Positions 9,197-18,787 of a stretch of 64,000 nt of DNA are shown here, piece by piece. Source of the DNA: Gammaproteobacteria bacterium (GTDB lineage: Bacteria; Pseudomonadota; Gammaproteobacteria; Burkholderiales; Gallionellaceae); contig JAHJNJ010000017.1 in the NCBI GenBank assembly GCA_018820925.1, positions 174,317 to 238,316 of the forward strand, read 5' to 3'. The position numbers and the translations under genes are program-made. The stretch's first letter is position 1; the number at the start of each line of letters is the position of its first letter. The notes under the pieces are model-generated. The model saw only the letters and a list, made by a program, of their open reading frames with translations, had not been told where the DNA came from and did not search any database.

Positions 9197-9233
9197 CTTA
9201 TATTGCTAAATACTTATATGTTAGTATCTTATA
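9197..9233. promoter_or_regulatory. Three phased CTTATA repeats in the cysB/tauE divergent promoter
   Basis: CTTATA occurs at 9197-9202, 9213-9218 and 9228-9233, spaced 16 and 15 bases, inside an AT-rich island between two divergent genes. LysR-type regulators, including CysB, commonly bind extended AT-rich repeats in such positions. That CysB binds here is inference. Confidence 0.45.
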
Positions 9234-9259
9234 ACCAATCGATATATGCGGAGTGAACC

Positions 9260-10186
9260 ATGAACCTGCAACAACTGCGTTATTTAAGCGAGGTCGCGCG
9301 CTGCAACCTGAACATTTCGGATGCGGCCAATGCGCTGTACACCTCGCAGCCCGGCGTGAGCAAGCAGATCAAGTTGCTGGAAGAGGAATTGGGCATCGAC
9401 ATTTTTGTGCGCAACGGCAAGCGTATTGTCGCCATCACCGAGCCCGGCAAAGCCGTGCTGGAGATCGCCCGGCGCGTTCTGCACGAAACGGAGAATCTGA
9501 AACAGGTGGGGCAGGAGTTCCGCACGCAGGATCGCGGCAGCCTGAGCATTGCCACCACCCACACCCAGGCGCGCTACGCGCTGCCGCAAGTGGTGAAGGC
9601 TTTCACGCTGACCTATCCCAACGTCAAGCTCGGCCTGCACCAGGGCAGCCCGACGCAGATCGCGGAGATGGTATTGAGCGGTGAGGTGGATATCGGCATC
9701 GCCACCGAGAGCCTGGCGTTATACGACGAACTTGTTACCCTGCCCTGCTACGAGTGGCACCACTGCGTGGTGGTCCCGGCCAAGCATCCGCTGCTGCTGG
9801 AGAAGCGCCTGACGCTGAAGAAGCTGGCGCAATATCCCATCATTACCTACGACTTTGCTTTTACCGGGCGCAACAAGATCAACCAGGCATTCCACGAGGC
9901 CAACATTGAACCCAATATCGCGCTCACCGCCATCGACGCGGATGTGATCAAGACTTATGTGGAGCTGGGGCTGGGTGTGGGCATTGTGGCGCAGATGGCC
10001 TTCATCCCGGATCGCGACCGCCAACTGCGCATGCTCGATGCCGGACATTTGATTCAACCCAGCATCACGCGCATCGCCATCCGCAAGGACCAGTACTTGC
10101 GCGGGTTCGGGTATCACTTCATCGAGTTGTTCGCGCCGCACCTGACGCGCGAAGTGGTAGCGAAAGCATTGCATCTGACCGCTTGA
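9260..10186 (+). CDS. cysB: CysB-family LysR-type transcriptional regulator
   Basis: A 308-residue LysR regulator with the CysB-specific N-terminus (MNLQQLRYLSEVARCNLNIS) and helix-turn-helix over about residues 18-40, followed by the QVGQEFRTQDRGSLSIATTHTQARY linker and the periplasmic-binding-protein-like effector domain. CysB proteins sense O-acetyl/N-acetylserine and activate sulfate uptake and reduction genes. It is divergent from the sulfate assimilation block, the expected position for its regulator. The start is preceded by CGGAGTG at a suitable distance. Whether it acts as CysB or the closely related Cbl cannot be separated by eye. Confidence 0.92.
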   Translation: MNLQQLRYLSEVARCNLNISDAANALYTSQPGVSKQIKLLEEELGIDIFVRNGKRIVAITEPGKAVLEIARRVLHETENLKQVGQEFRTQDRGSLSIATTHTQARYALPQVVKAFTLTYPNVKLGLHQGSPTQIAEMVLSGEVDIGIATESLALYDELVTLPCYEWHHCVVVPAKHPLLLEKRLTLKKLAQYPIITYDFAFTGRNKINQAFHEANIEPNIALTAIDADVIKTYVELGLGVGIVAQMAFIPDRDRQLRMLDAGHLIQPSITRIAIRKDQYLRGFGYHFIELFAPHLTREVVAKALHLTA

Positions 10187-10215
10187 ACAATTCCCGATTC
10201 AGCGCAACCGTATAC

Positions 10216-11496
10216 TCACTGTTCAAGCCTGTTTTGCAGCACTTCCCGGTAAAATTTCCAGGTGTTTTTCCCGCTTTGCTTTGCCAGATACATCGCCTCA
10301 TCCGCCTGCTGGATGAGTTTTTCCGGATCCCTGGAGCCTTCCGGATACATGGCGATACCAATACTGCCGCCGACGCTGCAATGCTGTCCTTTCATGTCGA
10401 ACGGCTCCGCCAGCGCAATGAGGATTTTTTTTGCGACCAGCGCCGCACTCTCCTCCGATTCGATATTGTCCAGCACAAAAACGAACTCATCTCCGCCCAC
10501 TCGCGCCACCGAATCCGATGCCCGTATCGTTGTCTTGAACCTGCTTGCCACATCCTTAAGCAGCAGGTCGCCCGCATCGTGTCCCAGCGCATCATTGATC
10601 TTCTTGAATCCGTCCAGGTCGAGAAACAGCACAGCCGCTTTGCGCTTGTTGCGTTTGGCCAAAGCAATTGAATGGTTGAGCATATCCACAAACAGTGCGC
10701 GATTTGGCAGGTCGGTCAGGTAATCGTAATGCGCCAGATGCGCGATTTTCTTCTCGGCCCGTTTGCGATCCGTAATGTCCCGGGTGATGCCGATGAAATA
10801 GCGATGCCCGCCCAGCACCATTTCCGACACGGACATTTCCAAGGGGAATTCCTCGCCGCTCTTGCGGGCGGCAACCACCTCGCGCCCGCGCACCCCCAGA
10901 ATCTTCGAATGGCCGGTCTCCAGATAGCGTCTGAGATAACCGTCATGCCTTCCCCGGTTCGGCTCGGGCATCAACATCTTCAGGTTCTTGCCCAATGCCT
11001 CCGGCTGCGAATAGCCGAATATCTCCTCGGCGGCCGGATTGAAACCCTGTATCTCGCCGGTCTCGTTGATCATGATGATGCCATCCATCACGTTGAGGAT
11101 GATGGACTGCAATTGATAGTGGCTTTTCTCGAGTTCGCCCTTGATCTTCTTCAGATTGGTGACCATCTGCCAGAACAGCATGACTTCCGGACCGCTGGAT
11201 ACCCGCTTGTCGCCAAACACCTTGCGTGCTTCTTCGACGATCGTGTCGTCGTGCGACAAGTTGTACACGATGCAGTCGGGGTGTTTCCTGCAGGCTCTCA
11301 GTGCCTTGGCCGGATCGCTGAAGGTGGGAATCCTGTGATCTTTTGCCAGCTTGATCCCGGGCGCCTCCGGATCCTTGTCGGCGATGGCAATCACCTTGAC
11401 CAGGCTGTCTTCCAGGAACATTTCCAGCAGCGCGGCACCGCCGCGCCCGGCACCAATGATCAATACCGGATAGCCCCTGACACTAGGTGTTTCCAT
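10216..11496 (-). CDS. Rossmann-PAS-GGDEF fusion (putative diguanylate cyclase)
   Basis: A 426-residue cytoplasmic protein with an unusual front end. Using the two-residue-longer reading frame for numbering, residues 10-115 form a Rossmann-like dinucleotide-binding domain (GAGRGG at 17-22, then IAIADKD), residues about 125-250 a PAS/PAC domain, and about 255-426 a GGDEF domain with active GGDEF at 336-340 and the inhibition site RASD at 327-330. It should make c-di-GMP. The ATG at 11496 is chosen because it follows GGAGG with a 7-base gap. The front domain looks like TrkA-N or sugar-nucleotide-dehydrogenase folds, suggesting sensing of NAD(H) or another nucleotide (inference). Confidence 0.9.
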   Translation of the reverse strand: METPSVRGYPVLIIGAGRGGAALLEMFLEDSLVKVIAIADKDPEAPGIKLAKDHRIPTFSDPAKALRACRKHPDCIVYNLSHDDTIVEEARKVFGDKRVSSGPEVMLFWQMVTNLKKIKGELEKSHYQLQSIILNVMDGIIMINETGEIQGFNPAAEEIFGYSQPEALGKNLKMLMPEPNRGRHDGYLRRYLETGHSKILGVRGREVVAARKSGEEFPLEMSVSEMVLGGHRYFIGITRDITDRKRAEKKIAHLAHYDYLTDLPNRALFVDMLNHSIALAKRNKRKAAVLFLDLDGFKKINDALGHDAGDLLLKDVASRFKTTIRASDSVARVGGDEFVFVLDNIESEESAALVAKKILIALAEPFDMKGQHCSVGGSIGIAMYPEGSRDPEKLIQQADEAMYLAKQSGKNTWKFYREVLQNRLEQ

Positions 11497-11774
11497 GTTC
11501 ACTCCTCCGAAATCGGCGCGCTATAAATATCGCGGGTAATTCTTGCATATTTGGCATGCGGCTGCCTTAACAATATAGAGGGTTATCCGGAGATCATTCG
11601 GCACGGTTTTACACACGAAACCACAAAAATACTTCCAAATGCATTTCAGTCGGATATACCGGCTCGAACATTCCCGATATTTTTCACTTCGACCAGCCGA
11701 TACAATTTGGTTCCTTTGGCATATGATTTACCCAACAGGACGTTCTTCCACTTTCCACATATACAGGCACCCCC
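11497..11774. other. Intergenic region between divergent genes
   Basis: These 278 bases separate the Rossmann-PAS-GGDEF gene from ald. They are AT-rich in the centre and must hold both promoters, but I could not pick a convincing pair of -35/-10 boxes, repeat or terminator. Confidence 0.5.
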
Positions 11775-12890
11775 ATGAAGATTGGCATCCCCAAAGAGAT
11801 CAAGACCAATGAAAACCGCATCGCGCTGGTACCGGCGGGTGCGGAGGAATTGGTCGCAGCCGGACATTCGGTTTTCGTGGAAACGGGGGCGGGACTGGGG
11901 AGCGGCTTCAGCGATGCGCAATATCTGGCGGCAGGCGCCCGGATCGCCGGGGATGCCGCTGAAGTCTGGGCGGCCGCCGACATGATCGTGAAAGTGAAAG
12001 AGCCGATCGAGCCGGAATGGAAACGCATCAAGCCCGGACAGGTCATCTTCACCTACTTCCATTTTGCAGCCAACGAGCAATTGACCCGCGCGCACATGGC
12101 TTCCGGCGCGGTTTGCATCGCCTATGAAACGGTGGAACTGCGCTCGCGCGAACTGCCGTTGCTGACGCCCATGTCGGAAGTGGCCGGACGCATGGCGGTG
12201 CAGGAAGGCGCCAAATATCTGGAAGAATTGAATGGCGGGCGCGGCATCCTGCTGGGCGGCGTACCCGGCGTACCGCCCGCCAAAGTCGTCGTACTCGGGG
12301 CGGGCGTGGTCGGCGTGAACGCGGCAAAAATCGCCGCCGGGATGGGGGCCAGCGTTGTCATCCTCGACATCTCGCTGGAAAAACTGCGCTACCTGAGCGA
12401 CGTCATGCCCGCCAACGTGCAACTGGTTTTCTCGAACCGGCACAATCTGCTGGAGCAGATTGCCAGCGCTGACCTGGTCATCGGCGCAGTGCTGATTCCC
12501 GGGGCAATAGCACCCAAATTGATCCGCCGCGACGACCTCAGGATCATGCGCACCGGCGCAGTGATCGTGGATGTCTCGGTCGACCAGGGCGGCTGCATCG
12601 AAACCACGCATCCGACCACACACGAGAGCCCGACCTTCATCGTGGAAGGTGTGGTGCACTACGGCGTGAGCAACATGCCCGGCGCCGTGCCCATCACCTC
12701 GACACTGGCGCTGACCAACGCCACCCTGCCCTATGTATTGCAATTGGCAAACAAGGGATACCGGCAAGCACTCCGGGAATCTCCCGCGTTGCTCAACGGG
12801 CTCAATATATTCCGCGGAAAAATCACGCACCGCAAAGTCGCCGAAGCGTTTGGTCTGGACTATCACCCGGCGGAGTCGTTCCTCGAGTGA
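11775..12890 (+). CDS. ald: Alanine dehydrogenase
   Basis: A 371-residue NAD-dependent enzyme interconverting L-alanine and pyruvate plus ammonia. The N-terminal signature GIPKEIKTNENRIALVP, the FTYFHFAA segment with the substrate-contact residues, the Rossmann motif VLGAGVVGVNAAKIA at about 174-188, and the C-terminal DQGGC segment are all normal for Ald, and the length matches the family. It stands alone downstream of a 280-base promoter region and is followed after 47 bases by the short-chain dehydrogenase, which may be co-transcribed. Confidence 0.95.
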   Translation: MKIGIPKEIKTNENRIALVPAGAEELVAAGHSVFVETGAGLGSGFSDAQYLAAGARIAGDAAEVWAAADMIVKVKEPIEPEWKRIKPGQVIFTYFHFAANEQLTRAHMASGAVCIAYETVELRSRELPLLTPMSEVAGRMAVQEGAKYLEELNGGRGILLGGVPGVPPAKVVVLGAGVVGVNAAKIAAGMGASVVILDISLEKLRYLSDVMPANVQLVFSNRHNLLEQIASADLVIGAVLIPGAIAPKLIRRDDLRIMRTGAVIVDVSVDQGGCIETTHPTTHESPTFIVEGVVHYGVSNMPGAVPITSTLALTNATLPYVLQLANKGYRQALRESPALLNGLNIFRGKITHRKVAEAFGLDYHPAESFLE

Positions 12891-12937
12891 TCGGGGCCGG
12901 CTTGAATCAAACCCAGGAAACAATACGGAGGACGATC

Positions 12938-13636
12938 ATGAAAACCCTATTGATTACCGGCGCCAACCGGGGTATCGGTCTTGAGTTCTGCAGGCAATAT
13001 GCCGCCGCTGGCTGGCACGTACTGGCCTGTTGCCGCCATCCCGACAAAGCGGATGCGCTCGCCAAACTGGCGGCGCAACATCCCGACCTGATCGCGATCC
13101 ACGCGCTCGACGTGACAGACCATGCGCAGATCGAACACCTGGGGCAGGCGCTATCCAACGAAACAATAGACCTGCTCATCAACAACGCCGGCATTTATCC
13201 GGCATCGGACAAGGGGGGCTTCGGTCATACCGACTACGCGGAATGGAAGACCGCGTTCAGGATCAACACCATGGCCCCGCTCAAAATGGCCGAAACGTTC
13301 GTCAAACACATCGCGCGCAGCGACCTGAAACTCATCGTCACCATCACCAGCCAGATGGGCAGCGTTGCGGACAACAGCAGCGGCGGAAGCTACCTGTATC
13401 GCAGCAGCAAAGCGGCGGCCAATATCGTGGTGAAAAGTCTTGCCGTCGACCTGAAAGAGAAAGGAATCACCGCCGTCGCGTTCAACCCCGGCTGGGTCAA
13501 GACCGACATGGGCGGCCCCGAAGCAATGATTCCGGTTGAGCACAGCGTGAGGGACATGCGAAAAGTGATTGACGGCCTCACCCCGGTGCACACGGGGAAA
13601 TTCATCGGCAATGACGGCCTGGAAATTCCGTGGTGA
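12938..13636 (+). CDS. Short-chain dehydrogenase/reductase (SDR)
   Basis: A 232-residue classical-type SDR. The cofactor motif TGANRGIG is at residues 6-13, the structural NNAG motif is present, the catalytic Ser lies in ITSQMGS and the YxxxK motif is YRSSK. The ATG at 12938 is preferred over an upstream in-frame ATG at 12887 because it has CGGAGGA just before it and starts directly at the beta strand of the Rossmann fold. The family includes YciK/CsgA-like oxidoreductases of unknown substrate, and nothing around it defines the reaction. Confidence 0.9.
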   Translation: MKTLLITGANRGIGLEFCRQYAAAGWHVLACCRHPDKADALAKLAAQHPDLIAIHALDVTDHAQIEHLGQALSNETIDLLINNAGIYPASDKGGFGHTDYAEWKTAFRINTMAPLKMAETFVKHIARSDLKLIVTITSQMGSVADNSSGGSYLYRSSKAAANIVVKSLAVDLKEKGITAVAFNPGWVKTDMGGPEAMIPVEHSVRDMRKVIDGLTPVHTGKFIGNDGLEIPW

Positions 13637-14070
13637 TCCCGCCGGGAATGTCTTGAGTTGCTCCGGGCTCGATCACGCTATAGCTCACCGGCCGACAACG
13701 TATCTATTGATGCGATGCTTCTATCGGGGATCGGATACCGCCCTGAACCCGAATCATCCATTCGGCTATTGGGCAGCCTGGCGGTCAGACAAGTCAAACG
13801 CAATCTGGAAAATCATACGTAGGGTGCGCTTGCGCACCAATTGGCTCTGGTGCGCGAGCGCACCCTGCAACTGCTGACTGCAAACTTCCTATGGCCGGAT
13901 CAATATTGGAAAAACCACGGCATGCCGGGCAAGAAGCGAAGTTCAAGGACTACGTCAACAATCAAGGTCAGTAGCAAAGCAATGAGTGCCCCCTCGATTT
14001 CGCCATCGGCACATGCAAGTTCCGTCCCGGTCTCGGCGCGCAGCCTGCCCGGTTCGCGGGGAATTTCCAC
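13637..14070. other. Gene-free stretch with an inverted repeat
   Basis: No convincing gene is visible in these 434 bases. They include the inverted repeat described separately (13821-13866). The remainder, about 13870-14060, has short open frames without a recognisable product or ribosome binding site. Confidence 0.55.
13821..13866. repeat. Inverted repeat (GGGTGCGCTTGCGCACC type)
   Basis: AGGGTGCGCTTGCGCACCA (13821-13839) is answered by TGGTGCGCGAGCGCACCCT (13848-13866) across an 8-base loop; each arm is itself partly palindromic. This is another of the short palindromic repeat types of the window; only one copy is seen here. Confidence 0.8.
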
Positions 14071-15600
14071 TCACAGCGTCTCCCTGCCTTCATCCTGCTC
14101 GCAACATCCCGTCAGCATCGGTTGCAGATTCGGATCAAAGAATCGAATCGAGTCGCGCCCTGCCAATTTTGCCTGGTACATCGCAAAATCTGCCCGCCGG
14201 ATAATGTCATCCGTGCCCATCTCGTGATCCAGGAACAATTCCACGCCGATGCTCGACGTGCAACGGTGCGTCACCCTGGTTTCAGTCTTGCCCTCCTGCT
14301 TGACCGACAGCGAATAGGGATCGGCCAAAGCAATGCGAATCTTCTCGGCAATGCTGCCGGCCACCGCGATGGATCTGGATCTGTCGGTATCCAGCTCTTC
14401 CAGCAACACCACAAATTCATCGCCGCCGAAACGCGAGACCGTATCCGCCGCACGTACGCAACCGGCTATGCGGTGCGCCGCTTCCACCAGCAGTAAATCG
14501 CCTGCCGCATGTCCATGCAGGTCGTTCAGCGGTTTGAAGTTATCCAGGTCGATGAACAGCACGGCGCCAAATCGCCCGCTGCGTTTGCCGGCAATCATGG
14601 ACTGAACCAGCCGGTCCATCAGCAAACGGCGGTTTGGCAAGCTGGTCAATGCGTCGTGGAATGCCAGGTTGCGGATCTTCTCCTCGACCAGTTTGCGCTC
14701 GGTCACGTCGCGCGATACGACGACCACGCGCAACGGATGGCCCAGGTCGTTCCTGATCAGCCCGCCGCGCGACTCCATGTAGCGGATATTGCCGTCCTCC
14801 AATACAAAACGGAAATCCGCCCGCAGGCCGATACCTTCCTGCACGGTTTTCCTGAACACGTGCCGGATATGCTCGCGATCTTCCGGATGTATCTCGGCAA
14901 AGGAATCCGTACCCTGCAAGTGTTCGGTTCCGCCAAAAAGCCGGGCGTAGGAAGGGCTGTTGTAAATGCGCCGCCCTTCCAGGTCGAGCACGGCAATGAA
15001 ATCGTCGGTACTTTCCGCAATCATGCGGAAAAATTCTTCCTGCTCGCGCACGACTTCATCCGTCCGTTTGCGTTCTGTAATGTCGGTCAGCACGATACGC
15101 ACCAGCGGCGCCTTGTCCTCCCCATGCACGCGCAAGCAGTCCAGCCGGCCATGGAAGCCCGGCCGCCCGCACCTGAAATCCAGCTCGCAGGTCAGCTTAT
15201 TGTCTTGTTTGAGCACGTCTGAAAAATAACTGTGCCAGTTGCCGGTGTCGCCGGGGGCTATAAAAACTGCAAGGCGTTGATGCAACAGCTTGTTGCGGTC
15301 GACGCCAAGCAGCGTTGAAGCGGTGAGGTTGATTTCGGTTATCACGCCTTTTTCGTCAAGCGTGATATATCCGACAGGCGCAAAGTCAAAAAACTCGACG
15401 TAATGGTCGCGGGATTTTTCCAGTGCTTCCTGCGCCCGCCGCAACTCCTCGTTCTGCATCTCCAGTTCGATTTGATGTACCTGGAGTTCGTGCAGGAGCT
15501 CCTCGGCGGAGCGTGCCGCCGTTTTTGCGGGCAATGAACCGGCAAGGCACGCTTCGGCTTCGGAACGCAATTGATTTTTCCCGCTTGTCTTTTTGCCCAT
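14071..15600 (-). CDS. PAS-PAS diguanylate cyclase
   Basis: A 509-residue soluble protein with an N-terminal helical segment (HELQVHQIELEMQNEELRR, about 38-56), a PAS domain with YITLDEKGVITEINL, a second PAS/PAC with the FIAVLDLEGRRIYNSPSY core, and a GGDEF domain whose active site reads RFGGDEF with an upstream RAAD inhibition site. It should synthesise c-di-GMP under control of cytoplasmic signals. Its first ~150 residues closely resemble those of the histidine kinase at 21217-23271. The start follows a strong GGAGGTGTC. It lies just downstream of the CheB-CheR-PAS gene on the same strand (43-base gap), so the two may be one transcript. Confidence 0.92.
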   Translation of the reverse strand: MGKKTSGKNQLRSEAEACLAGSLPAKTAARSAEELLHELQVHQIELEMQNEELRRAQEALEKSRDHYVEFFDFAPVGYITLDEKGVITEINLTASTLLGVDRNKLLHQRLAVFIAPGDTGNWHSYFSDVLKQDNKLTCELDFRCGRPGFHGRLDCLRVHGEDKAPLVRIVLTDITERKRTDEVVREQEEFFRMIAESTDDFIAVLDLEGRRIYNSPSYARLFGGTEHLQGTDSFAEIHPEDREHIRHVFRKTVQEGIGLRADFRFVLEDGNIRYMESRGGLIRNDLGHPLRVVVVSRDVTERKLVEEKIRNLAFHDALTSLPNRRLLMDRLVQSMIAGKRSGRFGAVLFIDLDNFKPLNDLHGHAAGDLLLVEAAHRIAGCVRAADTVSRFGGDEFVVLLEELDTDRSRSIAVAGSIAEKIRIALADPYSLSVKQEGKTETRVTHRCTSSIGVELFLDHEMGTDDIIRRADFAMYQAKLAGRDSIRFFDPNLQPMLTGCCEQDEGRETL

Positions 15601-15643
15601 GACACCTCCATGCGGTTTGCCGGGGGATACGCATCCGGATATG

Positions 15644-18634
15644 TCACTGGTTCATATTTCGATCCGTCCTATCTTCAAACGCCAGCAGGATCGATTGCAT
15701 CTTGCCTGCCGAGCTGACGATGTGCCGGGCATTGAGCAGCATCTTGCGTCTGCCGATGGATGGAAACTCATGTTCCACCTCGAAGCTTTCGAAAACCTGG
15801 TTACTCGCCACAATGGTTTCCAGCAACTCCTTCAGCTTCGGAATATCCCATTGGCGGTTGCCCAATTCAAAAAGCTGGCGGCCCACGGTGGTTTCAGGGT
15901 CAACGCGAAAGAACCGGTAAAACGAACGGCTGGCAGAAATGATCTTCAAGTCATCACCCAGCACGAGCAGCGGCTCGCGCACCGTATCCACAATACTTTC
16001 GGCAAACTCGCGCGCCTCCCGGATGTCCTCTTCGGCCCGGATACGTTTGGTGATATCGGCAAAAGTCAGCACCACGCCGTCAATCACGTTATCCAGCGTG
16101 CGATAGGGCTGGATACGCGCCAGGTACCAGTCGCCGCCGACGGTGCGCACTTCGCGCTCGCGCGGCACCAGCGAATCGAGCACGGCCTGCGCATCGCCGA
16201 GCAGGTCGTCGCCTTCGATGTCCGACTTGATATCGCCGAGCGGACGGCCCACATCCGAGGCGACCAGTCGATAGACCTGCGCAGCTTCGCGCGTGAAGCG
16301 CTTGATAGCCAGCACATCGCTGAGGAACACCGTGCCGACGTTGATGTTGTCGAGCAGGTTCTTCATGTCGTTCTGCATGCCGGCCAATTGCTCGATCTTG
16401 TCCTGCAGCTCGGCATTCACGGTGACCAGCTCTTCATTGACGGACTGCAATTCTTCCTTGGAAGTTTCCAGCTCCTCGTTGGTCGACTGGAGTTCCTCGT
16501 TGGTGGATTGCATTTCTTCGTTGGTGGATTTGAGCTCCTCGTTGGAAGCTTGCTGTTCCTCAATGGTGGCATGCAGGTTTTCTTTGGTGTAGGCCAACTC
16601 GTGTTCCAGTTCCTCGATGCGGCGCAGTTCAGCCGAGCCGGTACCGCGTTTGCCGCGAACCTGTTTTCCGGTTGCCGCAGCGACCGCTTTCCCCGGCGCG
16701 GGTGCCGCCAGTTCCTGGAAACTCACCAGCAGCAAGCCCCCGGCTTCCTGACCGGGCAATGGCCGCACGCTGAAGCTGGCGTGGCGTGTATCGCCGTTTA
16801 CGCCGAACGACACCTCGCGGTTCAGTACCGGCATGCTCTTGCCGACGGCAGACTGGATGGCGGTGCGCAATTCCATTTGCAATCCCTCGCGCGCCATTTC
16901 GATCACATTGAAAGTCGCATGTCCGGGGGCCGGGCGCAGGTAATGGCCGGTATCGCCATACACATACAGGATATCCCCCTTCAGGTCGGTCACTACCGAG
17001 GCCGGCGCGAAGAGTTGCAGCAGCACGCGCCGGGTCAGCTCGGCAAAATTGGTTTCCTTGATTTTCTTTTCCACTTCGTATGGCTCCTTCGTGCTTGCAT
17101 CGCCAGTCCACGGCGATCCGCCGGATATCATTGCGCGCGTGGAAACGGCCGACGGCGTTGCCTGGTAGATTTTCCATTTGCGATTGCGCGGCGTGAACAG
17201 ATCGACGCGGTTGCCGATACTCTCCGAGGGCGAGAGCAGCAGCAGGCCGCCCGGCTTCAGCGCGTAGTGGAAAGTCGGGATCAGCCGATTCTGCAGTTCC
17301 GGCTCCAGGTAGATCATCAGGTTGCGGCAACTCAGCATATCCAGTTTGGTAAAAGGCGGATCCTTGATGACGTTCTGGGTGGCGAACACCACCATCTCGC
17401 GCAGATCCTTTTTTACCCGGTAGCCCGCTTCATCCTTGACAAAGAACCGGCGCAACCGCGCCGGCGTGACATCCTGTGCGATATTCGGCGGGTATATCGC
17501 GGCCCGCGCCACGGCAATGGCATCCTCGTCGAGATCGGTGCTGTAGATCTGCGTCTTGAACTCGCGGTGCGTCTCGTCCATGATCTCGCGCAACAGCATG
17601 GCGATGGAATAAGCTTCTTCGCCGGTGGCGCAACCCGTCACCCAGACGCGGAAAACATAATCTTCCGGCTTGTCGGCGAGCATCTGCGGCAGGATGTCTT
17701 TCTTCAACGCGTCAAACGCCTCCGCATCGCGAAAAAAACTGGTGACGTTGATCAGCAGTTCCTTGAACAGCATATGCACTTCGGCGGGATGTTCCCTGAG
17801 ATAGCACGCATAGATTTCCGTGTCTTCGATGTTGTGCTGTGCCATGCGCCGTTCGATGCGGCGGCCTATGGTGCTTTTCTTGTACAGCGAAAAATCGTGC
17901 CCGGTTGCGGAGCGCAACAGCATCAATATCTGGCTCATGCTGCCCGTCGTGGCGGCGGCCGGCTGCGGACGCTCATGGCGAATGCCCGGAATGGCAGCCT
18001 TGCCCGGCAGTTGCGCCGGCATTTGTTCCACCGGCAGGACGTAGGTGGCATAACCCGCACGGATGGCGCTGCCCGGCATGCCGTCATATTTTGCCGTGGC
18101 CGGGTCCTGCACCAGCGTGATGCCGCCCGCCCCCTGGATGGCGCGCAATCCCAGGGTGCCGTCGGTACCGGTGCCGGAGAGGATGATGCCGATCGCCCTT
18201 TCCGCCTGGTCTTCCGCGAGGGAACGCAGGAAGGCGTCGATCGGCATGCGTTGTCCGCGCGGCGCCTCGGGCACGCTCAGTTGCAGCGTGCCGTTGAAAA
18301 TCGCCATGTCGCGGTTGGGCGGGATGACATACACCCGGTTGGGCTCAACCCGCACCTGGTTCTGCGCTTCTACCACGGGCATTACCGTGCTGCGTTGCAG
18401 GATTTCGGTCAGGATGCTGGCGTGGCTGGGATCCAGGTGCGGAACCAGCACGAATGCCTGGCCGCTGTCCGGCGTAACATTGCGGAAGAATTGCTCGAAC
18501 GCCTCGAGGCCGCCGGCCGATGCCCCGATGCCGACGATGTTGAAACCGGCAGCAGCTTGATGTATGTCATCCCCGGCATGCTTGATTGCGTCGTCCGGCT
18601 TTATGCTTTTTTTCGGCACTTTTCTGGTCGCCAC
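15644..18634 (-). CDS. CheB-CheR-PAS fusion protein
   Basis: A large protein (996 residues from the chosen start) joining a CheB-type methylesterase, a CheR-type methyltransferase and PAS domains. The CheB part shows the catalytic triad elements GIGASAGG (Ser), VPHLDPSH (His) and GTGTDGT (Asp). The CheR part has the SAM-binding motif VWVTGCATGEEAYS and FRD/NV motifs. A long coiled coil of EELQSTNEELE-type heptads follows, then two PAS regions. No histidine-kinase or cyclase output follows the last PAS. A GTG start at 18634 is preferred because GGGGAG lies six bases upstream; an ATG at 18670 is also open. No chemoreceptor or other che gene is in view. Confidence 0.92.
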   Translation of the reverse strand: MATRKVPKKSIKPDDAIKHAGDDIHQAAAGFNIVGIGASAGGLEAFEQFFRNVTPDSGQAFVLVPHLDPSHASILTEILQRSTVMPVVEAQNQVRVEPNRVYVIPPNRDMAIFNGTLQLSVPEAPRGQRMPIDAFLRSLAEDQAERAIGIILSGTGTDGTLGLRAIQGAGGITLVQDPATAKYDGMPGSAIRAGYATYVLPVEQMPAQLPGKAAIPGIRHERPQPAAATTGSMSQILMLLRSATGHDFSLYKKSTIGRRIERRMAQHNIEDTEIYACYLREHPAEVHMLFKELLINVTSFFRDAEAFDALKKDILPQMLADKPEDYVFRVWVTGCATGEEAYSIAMLLREIMDETHREFKTQIYSTDLDEDAIAVARAAIYPPNIAQDVTPARLRRFFVKDEAGYRVKKDLREMVVFATQNVIKDPPFTKLDMLSCRNLMIYLEPELQNRLIPTFHYALKPGGLLLLSPSESIGNRVDLFTPRNRKWKIYQATPSAVSTRAMISGGSPWTGDASTKEPYEVEKKIKETNFAELTRRVLLQLFAPASVVTDLKGDILYVYGDTGHYLRPAPGHATFNVIEMAREGLQMELRTAIQSAVGKSMPVLNREVSFGVNGDTRHASFSVRPLPGQEAGGLLLVSFQELAAPAPGKAVAAATGKQVRGKRGTGSAELRRIEELEHELAYTKENLHATIEEQQASNEELKSTNEEMQSTNEELQSTNEELETSKEELQSVNEELVTVNAELQDKIEQLAGMQNDMKNLLDNINVGTVFLSDVLAIKRFTREAAQVYRLVASDVGRPLGDIKSDIEGDDLLGDAQAVLDSLVPREREVRTVGGDWYLARIQPYRTLDNVIDGVVLTFADITKRIRAEEDIREAREFAESIVDTVREPLLVLGDDLKIISASRSFYRFFRVDPETTVGRQLFELGNRQWDIPKLKELLETIVASNQVFESFEVEHEFPSIGRRKMLLNARHIVSSAGKMQSILLAFEDRTDRNMNQ

Positions 18635-18787
18635 GAAACTCCCCTTTACATTCGGCCAGCTTGAGAACATGTAATGCTACCTCAAATCCGGTAACTGCCA
18701 GGATATTGCGCAGCGTGGGGCAGGCAGGAATTTCAAAAAATTCAAAGGGCGGGAAAGTGCCCATAGACCGGCACAGACAATGACTTC

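Noticed and set aside
15593..18664. A 1023-codon open frame on the plus strand
   Set aside because: It is exactly antisense to the CheB-CheR-PAS gene, whose motifs are unmistakable; the translation is His/Arg/Gln-rich with no family resemblance.
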